Positions 38,812 to 50,600 of a stretch of 64,000 nt of DNA are shown piece by piece. The stretch is taken from the NCBI GenBank assembly GCA_029821755.1, contig JALGSV010000001.1, positions 62,001 through 126,000 of the forward strand, given 5' to 3'. How positions within the stretch are numbered: the stretch's first letter is position 1; each line of letters begins with the position of its first letter. The notes below the pieces were generated by a model. It did not search any database. It was given only the letters and a program-made list of their open reading frames with translations, and had not been told where the DNA came from. This DNA is from Candidatus Zipacnadum vermilionense (lineage in GTDB: Bacteria; Armatimonadota; Zipacnadia; Zipacnadales; Zipacnadaceae). The position numbers were made by a program, and so were the translations under genes.

Positions 38812-41800
38812 ATGGGAATGCGAAAAATGCCCTGGTTGGTTCTGCTCGTATTGTTGTCCGCGGCGGCCATGGCGGCACCAGTGAAGTTCTCGGATGGGCA
38901 GGTGCGGCCGGCGACGCGCGTGTTTGAGCTGCAGGAGTATCTGGAACATGCCTATACAGATGAGCTGGTGAGCTTTCCGGTCAGTTTCTCGGCAGAGGAG
39001 TGCCGGGTAGAGTCGCTGCGACTGATGGACGATGCAGAGAAGGAAGTGGTGTTCCAGCTGAGCGAGGCGCAGGTGGAGGAAGGGATGCTGAGGTCGGCCC
39101 AGGTGTGGTTCTGGGTGGATAGCCTGCCGGTGCTGGGGCAGAGGACATACACGCTGTACGGGTCGAGGAGGACGGGGTGCAAGCCGCCGGACTTCGGCAA
39201 GTCGCCCGTTACCTGGACGGCTCTGGAAGGGGAAAGCGTGGAGGTAAGTAACGGCCTGTACTCGCTGCGGCTGGCGGGGAACGCCGAGTATGCCGAGCCT
39301 GCGGACGGGACGAAGGTGGGAGGGCCGCTGCGAGGGTTCAAGGGACCGGACGGGGTGTGGCGGGCGACGGGGGAGTTGCAGGTGGAGTCGGGGATTCTGC
39401 GGCATACGCTGCGGGTGGCGGAGGAGGGGCCCCTGTGGACCACCTTCGTTTCGCACTTCGACTTCATCGCGCCGCCGGGGACGGGTGGGATGGCCGCTGG
39501 ACCATACTATGAAATGCGCTTCCAGGTCCTGACGAACCGCGACTTCTGCCGGATCACCGAGAAAAGTGACTTCCCGGTGCGGCTCAAGCCGCTGCCGCGG
39601 GACGCGATGGGCCTCAGCAAGGACCCCGAGGATACGGACGGCTGGCGCATGCTGCCGTGCCCGGCAGACAATTCCATCCTCAACTGCACGCCGGACTGGC
39701 AGCCGGACAACTTCTATGCCGCCTCGGTGCGGAGCGAGACGCTACTGAACATGCCGATTCTCCCGGACCAGATGCGGGTGCAGACGGCGATTCGGCCGGT
39801 GTATCCGTTCATGGACGCGGGATGGTTCAGCGTGTACAACTCCGGTTCGCAGGACCTGTTGGGGCTGGTGGGAGTGGACGGGAGTCACTGGCAGTATCCC
39901 GACAATGAGGCCCACCGGACAGCAGGTTCGCCGGGGTGGAATGCGGACATCATGTTCTTGAACGAGCCGGGCAAGGGCACCTACTTCCGTCTGCCGCTGG
40001 CACGGATGCAGCGGCACTGGCTGCTGGTGGTGACCAGCAAGGACAAGGTGGTGCACACGCCGGAGTGGCTGGAGGAGCACAAGACGCAGACCTTCCTGGG
40101 CTGGTCCACCGGCAAGCGGCTGGCGACGGATACCTGCTGCCTGTGGGAGCTGCGCTATAAGTTCGGGGACCTGCCGCTGAACAAGGTGAAGGACTGGGTG
40201 CTGGACTACGACGAGCCGCAGATGGAGCACCCGCGGCTATTTCCAGAAGCGAAGGACCGGGAGGCGGTGATGCGGAGGATCGAAAGCCTGCCGGGGCTGA
40301 GCCGTAACTTCAAGCAGCAGTACGACCAGTCGCCGTACCTGCAGTACTTCAAGACCGGGGTCTACAAGGACAAGGAGCCGTTCGACCCCTTCAGCGGGGT
40401 GACCTGCGTGAAGGAGCACATGGCGGTGGGGTTCAACGCGGGGATGTACGTGCTGAGTATGGGGCAGTATGTACCGTGGATGTTCCAGTTCAGCGATATG
40501 GTGGCACCGGAGATGACGCCGGAGAACTGGAAGAAGATGGTGCGGTTCTCGCTGGCGGGAATGTACATCATGTCGGACGACGACTACTGGCAGTACGCCT
40601 GCGTGCCGGGCGTGACCACGTACCTGCCCAACTTCAACACCACCCGCTGGTATAGCTTTGGGTTGGCCGGGCTGATGTTCCCCAAGCACCCCATGGCCAA
40701 GGAGTGGCTGGCGCGGTCGCAGTACTATCTGGATAAGGAGTTCACCTACAACGTTTCCCAGGACGGGATGGGGGCAGAGAACATCGGGAGTTACTACCCG
40801 TTCGCCTGGCGGATGATCACCCAACTGGTAGACGGTTTCCAGCGCAGCGGGATCGCGGACTGGCGCCAGGAGCCGCGGTACGTGCGGGCGACGCAGTGCT
40901 TCCTGGACGTGATCACACCCCAGGACCCGCGGTTTGACCCGCCGCATCGCATGCTGCCGCCGGTCGGCAACCACCCCTATTCGGCAGCCGGGCTGACCGG
41001 TCTGTACGAGTGGAACTCCCGGTTGCAGCAGGAGGTCAATCCCGAGCTGGCGGCCTGGTCCCACTGGGCTTGGCTGGAGGGCGGGCAGCAGGCCGACTAC
41101 CACTACTTGATGCCGCTGAACGACCTGTGGGCCAGCAAAGACTACGAGGCGAAGGTGCCGCCGCTCAAGAGCCTGCCGCTAGACGGGTTTGGGTACATCT
41201 TCCGTAACCACTTTCCCAGCGAGAAGGAGACGTACATGGCCTTCAAGGCGGGGAGGTACAACTACCACTACGACGTGGATGAGGGCAGCTTCCACATGTT
41301 CCTGAAGGGTGTGCCGCTGGCCTGCGACGGGCTGACGCTGCTGAGCTCCGATTACGGCAACCACCACAACACGGTGACCATCGGGCTAGATGGGGAGGAC
41401 AACTACCTGGTGCAGCGCGGCGGGGAGATCATTGACCACTTCGAGTCGCCGGTGGTGGACTGGGCCGAAGCGCTGTTCGCCAAGGAGAAGACGCGCCGGG
41501 TCGAGTTCTTCCTGCGCCACCCCCACACCACCGACTGGTGGCGGAACATCATGCTGGTGAAGGGCAAGAACCCGGAGGACGCCGAGTACTTCGTGGTCTA
41601 CGACAACCTGAACGGTCCGGAGGCGAGCAAGTGGCACCTGGATGTGCATAGCGCTGAGCCGACGATAGAGCCGGCGGTCAACGGCGCGCCGGCGGTGGCA
41701 CACTATCCGGGGATCGCGCAGGATGGCTTTTACGTGGGACTGGACGTGATCTTCGTGACCCCGGCCAACCCGGCGGTGGAGAAGGAGAAGGGTGAGTGGC

Positions 41801-42153
41801 AGGAGGCGATGGAGAACCAACTCCCCGTCATTGAGCACTGGTTCATCCACTCGCCGCGGGCGCCGAAGGAGGATACGCTGGCCATTCTGTACCCGCGGGT
41901 GGCGGGGCAGCCAGCGCCGAAGGTGACGCCGCTGTTGGGAGGGAAGGGGTTGATCATCGAGCACCAGAACGGTCGGGACTTCGTGTTCGCCTCGGCCGTG
42001 CCGGTGACGTACAAGGAGAACGGGGTCGAGTTTGCCGGTAAGTATGCGGTGATCCGGGATCGGGCAGGGGAAGCGACCCTGACCCTCTTGGAGGGGGAGA
42101 GGCTGTCCTACCAGGGCAAGACACTGACGGCTACGGGAACGGAAGGGGTCTAG
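38812..42153 (+). CDS. Large secreted heparinase II/III-like protein, paralogue 2
   Basis: Signal peptide; YNYHYDVDEGSFHMFLKGVPLACDGLTLLSSDYGN; DAEYFVVYDNLNG; ITPQDPRFDPPHRMLPPVGN. Confidence 0.7.
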   Translation: MGMRKMPWLVLLVLLSAAAMAAPVKFSDGQVRPATRVFELQEYLEHAYTDELVSFPVSFSAEECRVESLRLMDDAEKEVVFQLSEAQVEEGMLRSAQVWFWVDSLPVLGQRTYTLYGSRRTGCKPPDFGKSPVTWTALEGESVEVSNGLYSLRLAGNAEYAEPADGTKVGGPLRGFKGPDGVWRATGELQVESGILRHTLRVAEEGPLWTTFVSHFDFIAPPGTGGMAAGPYYEMRFQVLTNRDFCRITEKSDFPVRLKPLPRDAMGLSKDPEDTDGWRMLPCPADNSILNCTPDWQPDNFYAASVRSETLLNMPILPDQMRVQTAIRPVYPFMDAGWFSVYNSGSQDLLGLVGVDGSHWQYPDNEAHRTAGSPGWNADIMFLNEPGKGTYFRLPLARMQRHWLLVVTSKDKVVHTPEWLEEHKTQTFLGWSTGKRLATDTCCLWELRYKFGDLPLNKVKDWVLDYDEPQMEHPRLFPEAKDREAVMRRIESLPGLSRNFKQQYDQSPYLQYFKTGVYKDKEPFDPFSGVTCVKEHMAVGFNAGMYVLSMGQYVPWMFQFSDMVAPEMTPENWKKMVRFSLAGMYIMSDDDYWQYACVPGVTTYLPNFNTTRWYSFGLAGLMFPKHPMAKEWLARSQYYLDKEFTYNVSQDGMGAENIGSYYPFAWRMITQLVDGFQRSGIADWRQEPRYVRATQCFLDVITPQDPRFDPPHRMLPPVGNHPYSAAGLTGLYEWNSRLQQEVNPELAAWSHWAWLEGGQQADYHYLMPLNDLWASKDYEAKVPPLKSLPLDGFGYIFRNHFPSEKETYMAFKAGRYNYHYDVDEGSFHMFLKGVPLACDGLTLLSSDYGNHHNTVTIGLDGEDNYLVQRGGEIIDHFESPVVDWAEALFAKEKTRRVEFFLRHPHTTDWWRNIMLVKGKNPEDAEYFVVYDNLNGPEASKWHLDVHSAEPTIEPAVNGAPAVAHYPGIAQDGFYVGLDVIFVTPANPAVEKEKGEWQEAMENQLPVIEHWFIHSPRAPKEDTLAILYPRVAGQPAPKVTPLLGGKGLIIEHQNGRDFVFASAVPVTYKENGVEFAGKYAVIRDRAGEATLTLLEGERLSYQGKTLTATGTEGV

Positions 42154-42196
42154 GAGCGGGCGGACTTGTTGAGAACGACCATAGGAGGATTTGACT

Positions 42197-45100
42197 ATGC
42201 GCGCAATCATCTTGGGGGCCGTGCTTATGTTGTCTAGCTTGGCGTGGGCGGCGGAGGATCCGCTGCAGCGGGCGGCGGTGCCCGCGGATGGGCAGATGAA
42301 TCTAGTCGACTACGGGTACCGGAACTGGGGGCCGGAACTCGTGCAGTACCGCGTCGATACGGCTAAGTTCAAGCCGGGAGCGCTGGTGCTGACCGACCCG
42401 GCGGGGCAGGTCGTGCCACTCCAGATAGACGGCGGGGTGCTGTCGTTCGTGGCCAGGCTACCCCGAGGGAGCGCGGGGGCGTATGAGCTGCAGCAATCGG
42501 CAACGGACCGGTCGAAGGAAGGGACGACCCTGGCCGCGGTGGTGCAGGGGGATGCGCTGGAGGTGCGCAACGAGTTCCTGGCCGTACGGATGCCCGCGCC
42601 GGGGAAGAAGACGTATGAGCCGGCGGCGGAGGCAAGCACGGTACCGGCGCCGATCAGACAGTGGGCGGTGGGGGGCGGCGAGTGGATAGGCGGGGCGCAC
42701 TTCCAGACGGCACGGAAGGTGGCGTCGTATGCGTTCAGCATCGTGCGGCAGGGGCCAGCGGTGGTGGAGTACGAGGCTCGCTACAATTTCGTGCCGCGGG
42801 GAGAGTACGTGTGGCGGTTGCGGCTATCGCCGGGGATGCCCCTCGCCATAGTCACCGAGGAATTCGACGTGGGGGAGATCACCGACGGCGGAGATCTGTT
42901 GATGCTGGACCTGCACAGAGGGTGGCAGCCCCAGAACGTGGGCTGGGTGCCGGGCTCTGGCGAGCAGCAGATGCCCGTACTGGAGACGAGGGCCTACGAC
43001 GCGGCCTACCTCGACGCTAAGCGCCAGGCGCAGGGCCAGGCGGCGCCGGTAGGAGGCGTCGGCGAGGCTCCGGCTCCCTATCTGCCAGAGCCGGGGCTGT
43101 TCTTGCTGGACAAGATCGCCCCCGCGGGGCGTTGGGGTGGACTGAAGGGCGGCGTGCAGGTGGAGGACGGCCGGAGTGTGGGGTTGATACCGCTGTACGC
43201 CGGGTCGTGGCGGCGGGCAATGGCGCTCAACGTGTGGTACCAGGACCAGGTGGGTATGACGGTAGGGCTGCCGCTCAGCGTGCGCTACTCGCGGTGGTCG
43301 CTGGAGGTTACCGACGACCACTCGCCCTTCTCCTCCCACGAGCACGACCCCGGTTTGTCGCCGACCTACGGGCGGCGGGAGTGGGGGCTGTATGTGGGGG
43401 CCAAGCCGGCCGAGGCACAGGCGCAGTACGGGTACATCGGGCTGGACCGGTACAAAGATTGGGTGGTGGATTACCCCGAGGACGAAGCGCAGGCTAAGTA
43501 CCCTGGCGCCTTCTTCTCGCCGCAGCAGGTGGAGAAACTGAAGGGAGCGCTTGACCAGCATCCGGATGCGGACTTCCTGCGCACGTGGTACCTGATAAGC
43601 GGCAGGACAGAGGACGCAGTCGCCCATGCCCAGCGGGTGATTAATGGACTCAAACAGCCCGCCGGGGAGAACAACTTCTACCTGGTGGGGCTGTCGAACT
43701 ACCGCAAGTCTCAGTTCTTCGCCTTCGTGTGCCTGGCCGAGGACGCGCTGGCTTGCCCGGACCTGCCGGCGGACTTGCGGCAGGAGTTGCGACGCCGGCT
43801 GGCGCTGTATGCCCATGTGTTCTCCGACCCGGACCTGAATCCGCGCGGAGCGGGGGTACATCTGGGCAACAACAATATGACGATAAACCGGACCCTGGCA
43901 CTGACCTACTTCGCAGGGCTACTGCCGGATCATCCGCGGTATGCGTACTGGATGGAGTGCGCACGGGATTTCGAGCAGTACAAGTACGGGACGGAGATGG
44001 CGGTGGATGGGCCGAACATCGAGTGCCCGAGCTACGCGCTCTACAGCCCCTTCCGCACGGAGAACATCACGCAGAACATCCTGCGCAATCGGGGGATTCA
44101 TGACTTCGGCCCGGCCCTGTACCATGCCAGGTTCGTACAGTACTTGAGTAACCTGTCGATGGCCGACGCCCGCTGGGACGGCATGCGGATCATCCCGGGG
44201 ATGGGGAATTCGTCGAATCAGTTCGAGAACTTCTGGGGTTTCAGCATGGCTGCCCAGGTAGACCGGGACCCGGAGTTCGCCGGCTGGCTACGGTTCATGA
44301 ATCGGCTGGGCAATCGGGCCACGTCGCTGGAGCCGGGGCCCAATGGGCACGACAACGTCCAGAGCACGCCCCATGCCATGTACTACCTGCCGTATGTCCC
44401 GGAGAACCCCCAAGCGCTGACCACCACCTTCATGCCCACGTACGGGGTGGCCTTTCGCAATCACTTCAACACGCCGAACGAGACCGCGATGCTGCTGCGT
44501 GCGGGGATGAACTGGGGGCACTGGGATACCGACGCGCTGAATGTGATTCTCTACGGGAAGGGCGCTCCGCTCTCGCCAGGGACGGAGTACCAGTACTTCT
44601 CCGAGGACGGGCCGTGGTCGAACGATGGCGTCTACCACAACCAGGTGAAGGTGGGGGCGCGGGATACCCAGGAGGTCTTCGGCCGGGTGGACGACGCTGT
44701 GAGTGACTACGGGTTTGGACCGCATGCCGACTACGCGGTGGCGGATCGCTACTACCCCTCGCAAGTCTTCAAGGACGGGCTCGGGGCGATGTGGTGGAAG
44801 CGGCACGTACTGTTCCTCAAGAGCGACCGGCCGGACGGTCCCGACTACTTCGTGCTGCGGGATACCTTCCCCGGCGGGGAGAAGCGGCCGACCTGGTGGA
44901 ACTGGATGAACCTGGAGACGCCCGACCGGATCCTGGTGGACGGGCAGGCTTTCCCCAACGCGGGGCCGCTGAACCAGACGGTGCCGGAAGAGCAGATGCC
45001 GACCCAAACGGGGCAGACGGTAGAAATGCGGACCGACTACGGGGCCTCCACCTGGATGTGGTTCGCCGAACCTCGAACGGTGCGGATTCGTATGATCGCC

Positions 45101-45865
45101 GAGTACACCCGCCAGGACGGCAAGGGCGGCAGGCAGCAGAAGACGGTGGTAGAGATACCGGGCGTGCCGGGGCAGGACTACTTCTACGCGGTCTACCCCC
45201 GCCAGGACGGAGAGGCCCCGCCGGCCTGCCGGCTGTTGGCGCCGGGGGTGATGGAGGTCCAGACCGCTGAGGCCACCGACACGGTGTTCGTGGGCGACAG
45301 CGCTTTCAGCTACAACCAGGGCGACCTGGTCTTCAGCGGCCAGGCCGGGGCGGTGCGGGTCTATCCGGACCGGGTGGTGCTGTGTATGAACGCCGGGAAC
45401 GGACGGGTCGGCTACAAAGGCCACATCATCGAGGGGCCAGCGCCCTTCGAGGTGGTCGTCGCTCTCAAGGACCTGAAACCAGGAGTGCAGAAGCGTCTCG
45501 GCGGGGTGAAGGAGAAGCTCACTGTGGATCTGGGGCAGGGCGTGCAGGTGAGCGGCGAGGGGCCCTTCACGGCCACGCTGGAGGGGCAGACGATCAAGAT
45601 CAGTACCAGTGGACGGGCACGGGTGCTGCAGGTCACCCAGCCGCCATTCATCGTGCGGCCCGAGTACAGGATCGACGGGCAGCAGTGGATGGCGAACTGG
45701 ACCGACTACCCGGCCAGTGGCTGGGGGGCGTACGACCGGACCTGGCTGATCGGGCTGTCGGTGCCGGCGGGCGACCATGAGCTGGTGGTGAGGGATCTGC
45801 AATTCCCGCCGGTATGGACGCGGCCCTTCACGCCGTTGCTTGAGGGCGTGGTGGTGGAGAAGTAA
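42197..45865 (+). CDS. Large secreted heparinase II/III-like protein, paralogue 3
   Basis: Signal peptide MRAIILGAVLMLSSLAWAAE; MNWGHWDTDALNVILYGKGAPLSPGTEY; GPDYFVLRDTFPGGEKRPTWWNWM. Confidence 0.7.
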   Translation: MRAIILGAVLMLSSLAWAAEDPLQRAAVPADGQMNLVDYGYRNWGPELVQYRVDTAKFKPGALVLTDPAGQVVPLQIDGGVLSFVARLPRGSAGAYELQQSATDRSKEGTTLAAVVQGDALEVRNEFLAVRMPAPGKKTYEPAAEASTVPAPIRQWAVGGGEWIGGAHFQTARKVASYAFSIVRQGPAVVEYEARYNFVPRGEYVWRLRLSPGMPLAIVTEEFDVGEITDGGDLLMLDLHRGWQPQNVGWVPGSGEQQMPVLETRAYDAAYLDAKRQAQGQAAPVGGVGEAPAPYLPEPGLFLLDKIAPAGRWGGLKGGVQVEDGRSVGLIPLYAGSWRRAMALNVWYQDQVGMTVGLPLSVRYSRWSLEVTDDHSPFSSHEHDPGLSPTYGRREWGLYVGAKPAEAQAQYGYIGLDRYKDWVVDYPEDEAQAKYPGAFFSPQQVEKLKGALDQHPDADFLRTWYLISGRTEDAVAHAQRVINGLKQPAGENNFYLVGLSNYRKSQFFAFVCLAEDALACPDLPADLRQELRRRLALYAHVFSDPDLNPRGAGVHLGNNNMTINRTLALTYFAGLLPDHPRYAYWMECARDFEQYKYGTEMAVDGPNIECPSYALYSPFRTENITQNILRNRGIHDFGPALYHARFVQYLSNLSMADARWDGMRIIPGMGNSSNQFENFWGFSMAAQVDRDPEFAGWLRFMNRLGNRATSLEPGPNGHDNVQSTPHAMYYLPYVPENPQALTTTFMPTYGVAFRNHFNTPNETAMLLRAGMNWGHWDTDALNVILYGKGAPLSPGTEYQYFSEDGPWSNDGVYHNQVKVGARDTQEVFGRVDDAVSDYGFGPHADYAVADRYYPSQVFKDGLGAMWWKRHVLFLKSDRPDGPDYFVLRDTFPGGEKRPTWWNWMNLETPDRILVDGQAFPNAGPLNQTVPEEQMPTQTGQTVEMRTDYGASTWMWFAEPRTVRIRMIAEYTRQDGKGGRQQKTVVEIPGVPGQDYFYAVYPRQDGEAPPACRLLAPGVMEVQTAEATDTVFVGDSAFSYNQGDLVFSGQAGAVRVYPDRVVLCMNAGNGRVGYKGHIIEGPAPFEVVVALKDLKPGVQKRLGGVKEKLTVDLGQGVQVSGEGPFTATLEGQTIKISTSGRARVLQVTQPPFIVRPEYRIDGQQWMANWTDYPASGWGAYDRTWLIGLSVPAGDHELVVRDLQFPPVWTRPFTPLLEGVVVEK

Positions 45866-45893
45866 GCGCGGGTAAGGCGCAGGGACGAGGATA

Positions 45894-45925
45894 CATCCCC
45901 ACCGTGGCTACCTACGGTGGGGATG
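45894..45925 (+). terminator. Hairpin/terminator-like element after paralogue 3
   Basis: CATCCCCACCGT-GGCTACCT-ACGGTGGGGATG, perfect 12-bp stem 28 nt after the stop, followed by TTGGTTGGTTG. Confidence 0.55.
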
Positions 45926-46249
45926 TTGGTTGGTTGGGGGCTGTGACGCGCGCCCCTCCGGTCCCTGGGCGCCGACGCCCGTGGCAGGGGGAGAGTCAGG
46001 GGGGCGCGCGGCGACACAGGAGGTTTCTGGAGTGTGCCTCAAGCCACCCAGGACCGCGGTGGATGATGACGGCACGGGTGGGGCATGCTGGAGGGCGACG
46101 CGCTTGGCCTCTTCCTTTGCCCAGGGGGGAAGTCTCCTGTGGGGAAGCGTTCCAGGTAAGGGGGCGGGGAGGCAGGTCTGGCGTGCCTGTGAAGGGAATA
46201 GCCAGAACGCAGCAGCCACCAGGGGGACTCGGGAAGGAGAGAGCTGGCG

Positions 46250-47395
46250 ATGTTCTGTACTCAATGCGGCAAGGCCAACCCCGACGACGCCAGATTCTGC
46301 GCCTCGTGTGGCCGGGAGGTGCAGCCGGCGGCGCCGGTCGCGGCAAGTCCCGTCCCGCCGGCCACTCCGGCAAGTCGCTCCACGCCCGCAGCGCCGCCGG
46401 TGGCGGCTCCCGCTCAAGGTCCTGTGGCGTCGCCGCAGCCCGAGGCGTCCGCTCAGACACCGGCAATGCTTCGGGAGGAGGTGCCCCCAGTTTACGCCCC
46501 CGCCCAGCCACCCGTGGCGCAGCCGACTCCAGTGTCGCCAGTTCCTCCCCAACAGCCTCCGCCCCAGGCCAGGACGCCCCAGCCGGGCGCCCCGCAGCCG
46601 GTGGCCGCTCCCGGCTACGCCCTTGCCGCTGCCCTCCCGGCGGCATACCCGGCCTATGCCGGGCCGCCGGGTGGTGTCGGGTTCTCCTTCTGGGGCACCG
46701 GCTGGCAGGCTCTGGGATGGGGGCTGCTGAATTACCTACTGGCCGCGACCTGGTTCGGCACCGCGTGGGGACTGGAATACCTGTACAAATGGTTCTTCAG
46801 CAAACTCCGGCTCAGCGACAACACCACGGTGCAATTCGCGGGCAGCGGAGGGCAGGTCTGGTGGGTGCCGGTGGTGGGGATGCTGCCCCTGATGCTGGCG
46901 AACCTGGTGAGTGCCTTGCCAAGTATCGCCCAGCAACTGCCGCTTGAGGCCGAAATACAGAGGATTCTGTTAACCAGCGGCACGATAGCCATGGCAGTAC
47001 TGATGGTCCCTGGGGTCATCGCCATGTGCTGGGTCGTGGTGCGCATGACGCGGTGGGCGCTGGAGAACCTCGTGCTGGGGTGCGGGACGCGCCTTACCTT
47101 CACCGGCACGCTCTGGCAGTGCCTCGGTTGGACGCTGCTGCTGTGGCTGTCGGTCTACTCCATTATCGGCTGGGCCTGGGTGATGGTGGCCATGATCAAG
47201 TGGCTCTTCCGCAACACGGCCTCCTCCGGCGGGCACCAACTGGTGTTCCACGGCACGGGTGGTGAGGTGCTGTGGCGCTACCTGGTGGTCGGGCTGGTGG
47301 TAGGAGTGACCTTGGGGATTGCCGCACCGTGGATGGCGGTGTGGCTCGTGAAATGGGCGGCGAGTCGGACGTCCGTACTCACGGCGGCGCGGTAG
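46250..47395 (+). CDS. Zinc-ribbon protein with Pro-rich linker and multi-TM (DUF898-like) domain
   Basis: MFCTQCGKANPDDARFCASCGREV zinc ribbon; long Pro/Ala linker; repeated VGFSFWGTGWQALGWGLLNYLL / LTFTGTLWQCLGWTLLLWLSVYS membrane modules. Confidence 0.8.
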   Translation: MFCTQCGKANPDDARFCASCGREVQPAAPVAASPVPPATPASRSTPAAPPVAAPAQGPVASPQPEASAQTPAMLREEVPPVYAPAQPPVAQPTPVSPVPPQQPPPQARTPQPGAPQPVAAPGYALAAALPAAYPAYAGPPGGVGFSFWGTGWQALGWGLLNYLLAATWFGTAWGLEYLYKWFFSKLRLSDNTTVQFAGSGGQVWWVPVVGMLPLMLANLVSALPSIAQQLPLEAEIQRILLTSGTIAMAVLMVPGVIAMCWVVVRMTRWALENLVLGCGTRLTFTGTLWQCLGWTLLLWLSVYSIIGWAWVMVAMIKWLFRNTASSGGHQLVFHGTGGEVLWRYLVVGLVVGVTLGIAAPWMAVWLVKWAASRTSVLTAAR

Positions 47396-47616
47396 CCGGA
47401 AGTCGATCGGATGCCGTGGCGAGGAGGTAGAGGGGGGCTGGGGAAGGGTCGTTCCTCTGGGCCTCGTGTGGGCGATGGGTACGGCGGGGCCTTGGGACCG
47501 GAGTTGGTGCAGAAGACGATTGACCAAGGTCGCCTCCACCTTGTCCAGGAAGATAACTGGCCACGCGCCACTGCCGGGCGTGGTGGCGACAATATGACTA
47601 CGATTGGAGTCCCACG

Positions 47617-50600
47617 ATGAACGCCTATTCGCCGTATCTCCTGATTCTGCTGTTATCCGCCCTTATCCTGCCTTGCGCCCGGGGTGAGGCCGCCGAGGTG
47701 GGCAAGATCATGCTCAAAGAGCACTTGGGGGTAGAGTTCGTTCCCCAGGTGCTGCACTACACCCTGACGCTCGAGCCGGGGGCGCTGAGGGACGTCGCCC
47801 GCTGCACGCTGCGGGATCCCGCGGGGGCAGCGATGTTGGCCCAGTGCAAGGCCCTGGACGCCTGGGAAGACGGCTCGGTACGGCACCTGCGGGTGGCCTT
47901 CATCAGTGGGCTAGGGAAGTACGAGACGAAGCAGTTCGCGCTCGATGACTCGGGGCAGGCCCCGAAAGACGACGGGGCGCTGAAGCTGAGCCGGGAGGGC
48001 GACAGCCTGATCTTGTCCTCTCCGCTGGTAGCGGCGCGGATTCCGGCGCAGTCGCAGGCGTACCCGGGGGGCGGCATGTCGGCGCAGAAGGTGCCGCCGC
48101 CGGTCAGCCAGATTCGCGGGAAGACCCGGTGGTACGGCAGCGCCTCGCTGGACAGCGTGCAGCGGGTGACGGAGCGGAAGGTGAGTGTCGCCGAGGACGG
48201 GCCCATCTATAAGAAGGTGGGCATCGAGTACACCTTCGCTGGGGGCGAGAAGTATGTGGTCGAGGTGGTGCTCAACCGGGGCGAGGAGCTGGTGAGGGTA
48301 TCGGAGGACTTCACGCTCACCTTCTCCGAGCCGACGCGGGCTGAGTTCGCCTTCAACTTGGCGCCAGGGCTGAACCCGGACCGGTCAGTGGAGAAGCCGG
48401 TGCAACGTCTCGGCTCGGTCGCCAGTACGGGCAGCCTGTGGGACCTGAATCCCTACCGTGGCGACATGTTCCCCATCACCTATGACGAGGACACCACCTA
48501 CGGGGCGCTTACCCCCTGGTCGGCCCATCCGGGGCAGTGGGTGCATTTCGCCTGCTACAACTCCGCGACGCCGGGCGGGGATATGGTCGGGATCATCAAC
48601 ACGGCGCCGGAGCGCTGGGACCACATCGCCTACGTCTCCCCCGGCGATTCCTGGAAGCTGGTGCAGAATCCGCACATGTTCTTCACGCTCCGCTTGGTGA
48701 AGAACGTGGACCTTACAGTCGGGGCCGCCGACCGGAGCCTGACGGCGCACTTCCGGCTGCTGACCGGGCACCGCGAGTGGGCCTTCTTTGTGAGCGACGC
48801 CTTCCCCCTGACCGAGGAGATCACGGAAGGCACCGGCGCCAATGCGGTCCAGAAGACCTACAACTCCGGCCCCCGGACCTTCTTCACCCAGAAGACGCGG
48901 GACTACCTCTGGAACTCCCTGGATCGGATCAAGGACTACAACCTGGAGTGGACGCCCGACCCGGAGGCAGCCTACCCGCACCTGTACGCCTCGCAGGAGG
49001 AGTTCACGGCGCGGGTGGTGCGATACAACGCCTGGTTCGGGGGGGCGCCTTTGCCCCTGGTGGAAGACCCCGACGTGCAGGCGAGAATGAAGGCGACGCT
49101 GCTGGCGACGCTGGACGACCTGATGGAACGGGCTACCACCAACCCCGGCCCGCCGCACCATGTCAGCGCCGGCATCTACATGGCGGCCAACGTGGCGGAC
49201 ATGGTGCTCGGCACGGGCACGCTCACTCCCGAAGAGGAGGTCCGCGTCAAGGCGCGGCTGGCGTACGTGGCCTACATGATGAACTGGCGGGGGTATTGGG
49301 GGCCGGAGATGGGGTACGCGGGCAACCCTAACATGACCTCCTTCTGCTATGACGCGGTAGGGCTGATTGGCCTGCTGCTGCGCGATCACCCGCAGTCGGA
49401 TACCTGGGTGCGCTCCTGTACGAGCGAGCTGGACCGGGAGATGGCCCACTGGACTTCGTCAGACGGTGCGTGGATCGAGTCGCTGCACTACGTCCGGGCG
49501 GCCTGGCAGGAGCATACCATGCTCTTTGCCACGCTCAAGCACATGGGGGTAAAGGACTACTACCGCGAGCCACGGGCGCAGAAGTTCTTCCGCTACTATA
49601 TGGCCATGCAGACCCCGCCCGACCCGGAGTTCAACGGCCAGCGGGGCATCACCCAGATCGGCAACAGCTATGTCTTCGAGCCGGTGCCGGAGTTTGGCTA
49701 CTGGGCAGCGGGCATGGTGGATGTCGATCCGGAGTTGGCAGGCAACCTGATGTGGATGTGGCGGCAGGAGGGCTTCGGTACGGCAGAGGAGATGGCGGGG
49801 AAGAAGTTCGTCGCCTATGGGGCCGGGCCGTCGATGTGGTGGGGGGCGCACACCGGCCTACCGGGGTATCACGAGGTAGCGCTGCTCAATCCTACCGTGC
49901 AGCCGCTGGCCCCCACGCCTAGCGAGGGGAGCCCCTGGCTGGGGTTCGGGGCGACGCTCAGCGCGCACGCCGGGGGGCCGAAGGAGACCAAGCTGTACCT
50001 GCGCACGGGCTCCTATTACTCGCACTGGGACGCGGATCAGAACAGCGTCGTGCTCTGGGGCAAAGGCGCGCCGCTCTGCCTGGATCACGGCTACGGCGAG
50101 TTCCAGCCGTGGCTGCACAACCGTATCAACGTCAACCACATGAACGACATGAAGCTGGGCGAAGTAACCTCCTTCTTCGCCGGCCGCGGCGCGGGGTTTG
50201 TGCAGGGCGAGGTGACGCTGGACAATCTGAACAAGGATGAATACCCCGGCGTCAAGGTTTGGCCGATGCAGCCCGAGCCCCTCAATGGCCGGAGCATGAC
50301 CACGCTCTGGACCCGCCGGGCGCTGCTGATGAAGGACGAGGACCCCGACGGTCCCAACTATGTGGTAATACGGGACACGGTGAGTGGCGAGCTGCCGACG
50401 GAGTGGTGCCTGTGGGCTTACGGGACGATCGACGACTTCGCCGCGACCCCGATTCGCGCGGTAGGCAAGTTCGGCGTGGACCTGCTCGTCTACCTGACCG
50501 ACGCCGACAAGGGGCAAGTGAACACGGCGACGGTGGAGATGCCCGCCGACCGCCGGAAGCAGACCCTGATCCACCTTAGGCGCCCGGCGGGGCGCGGGGT

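Noticed and set aside
44288-45802. 504-aa minus-strand ORF inside paralogue 3
   Set aside because: Shadow ORF; His/Pro/Arg-rich translation, no motifs, fully contained in a convincing plus-strand CDS.
45904-46947. ORFs in the 45.9-46.9 kb region on other frames (347 aa plus, 214 aa minus, 216 aa minus)
   Set aside because: Low-complexity R/P/G/A-rich translations overlapping the convincing zinc-ribbon CDS.
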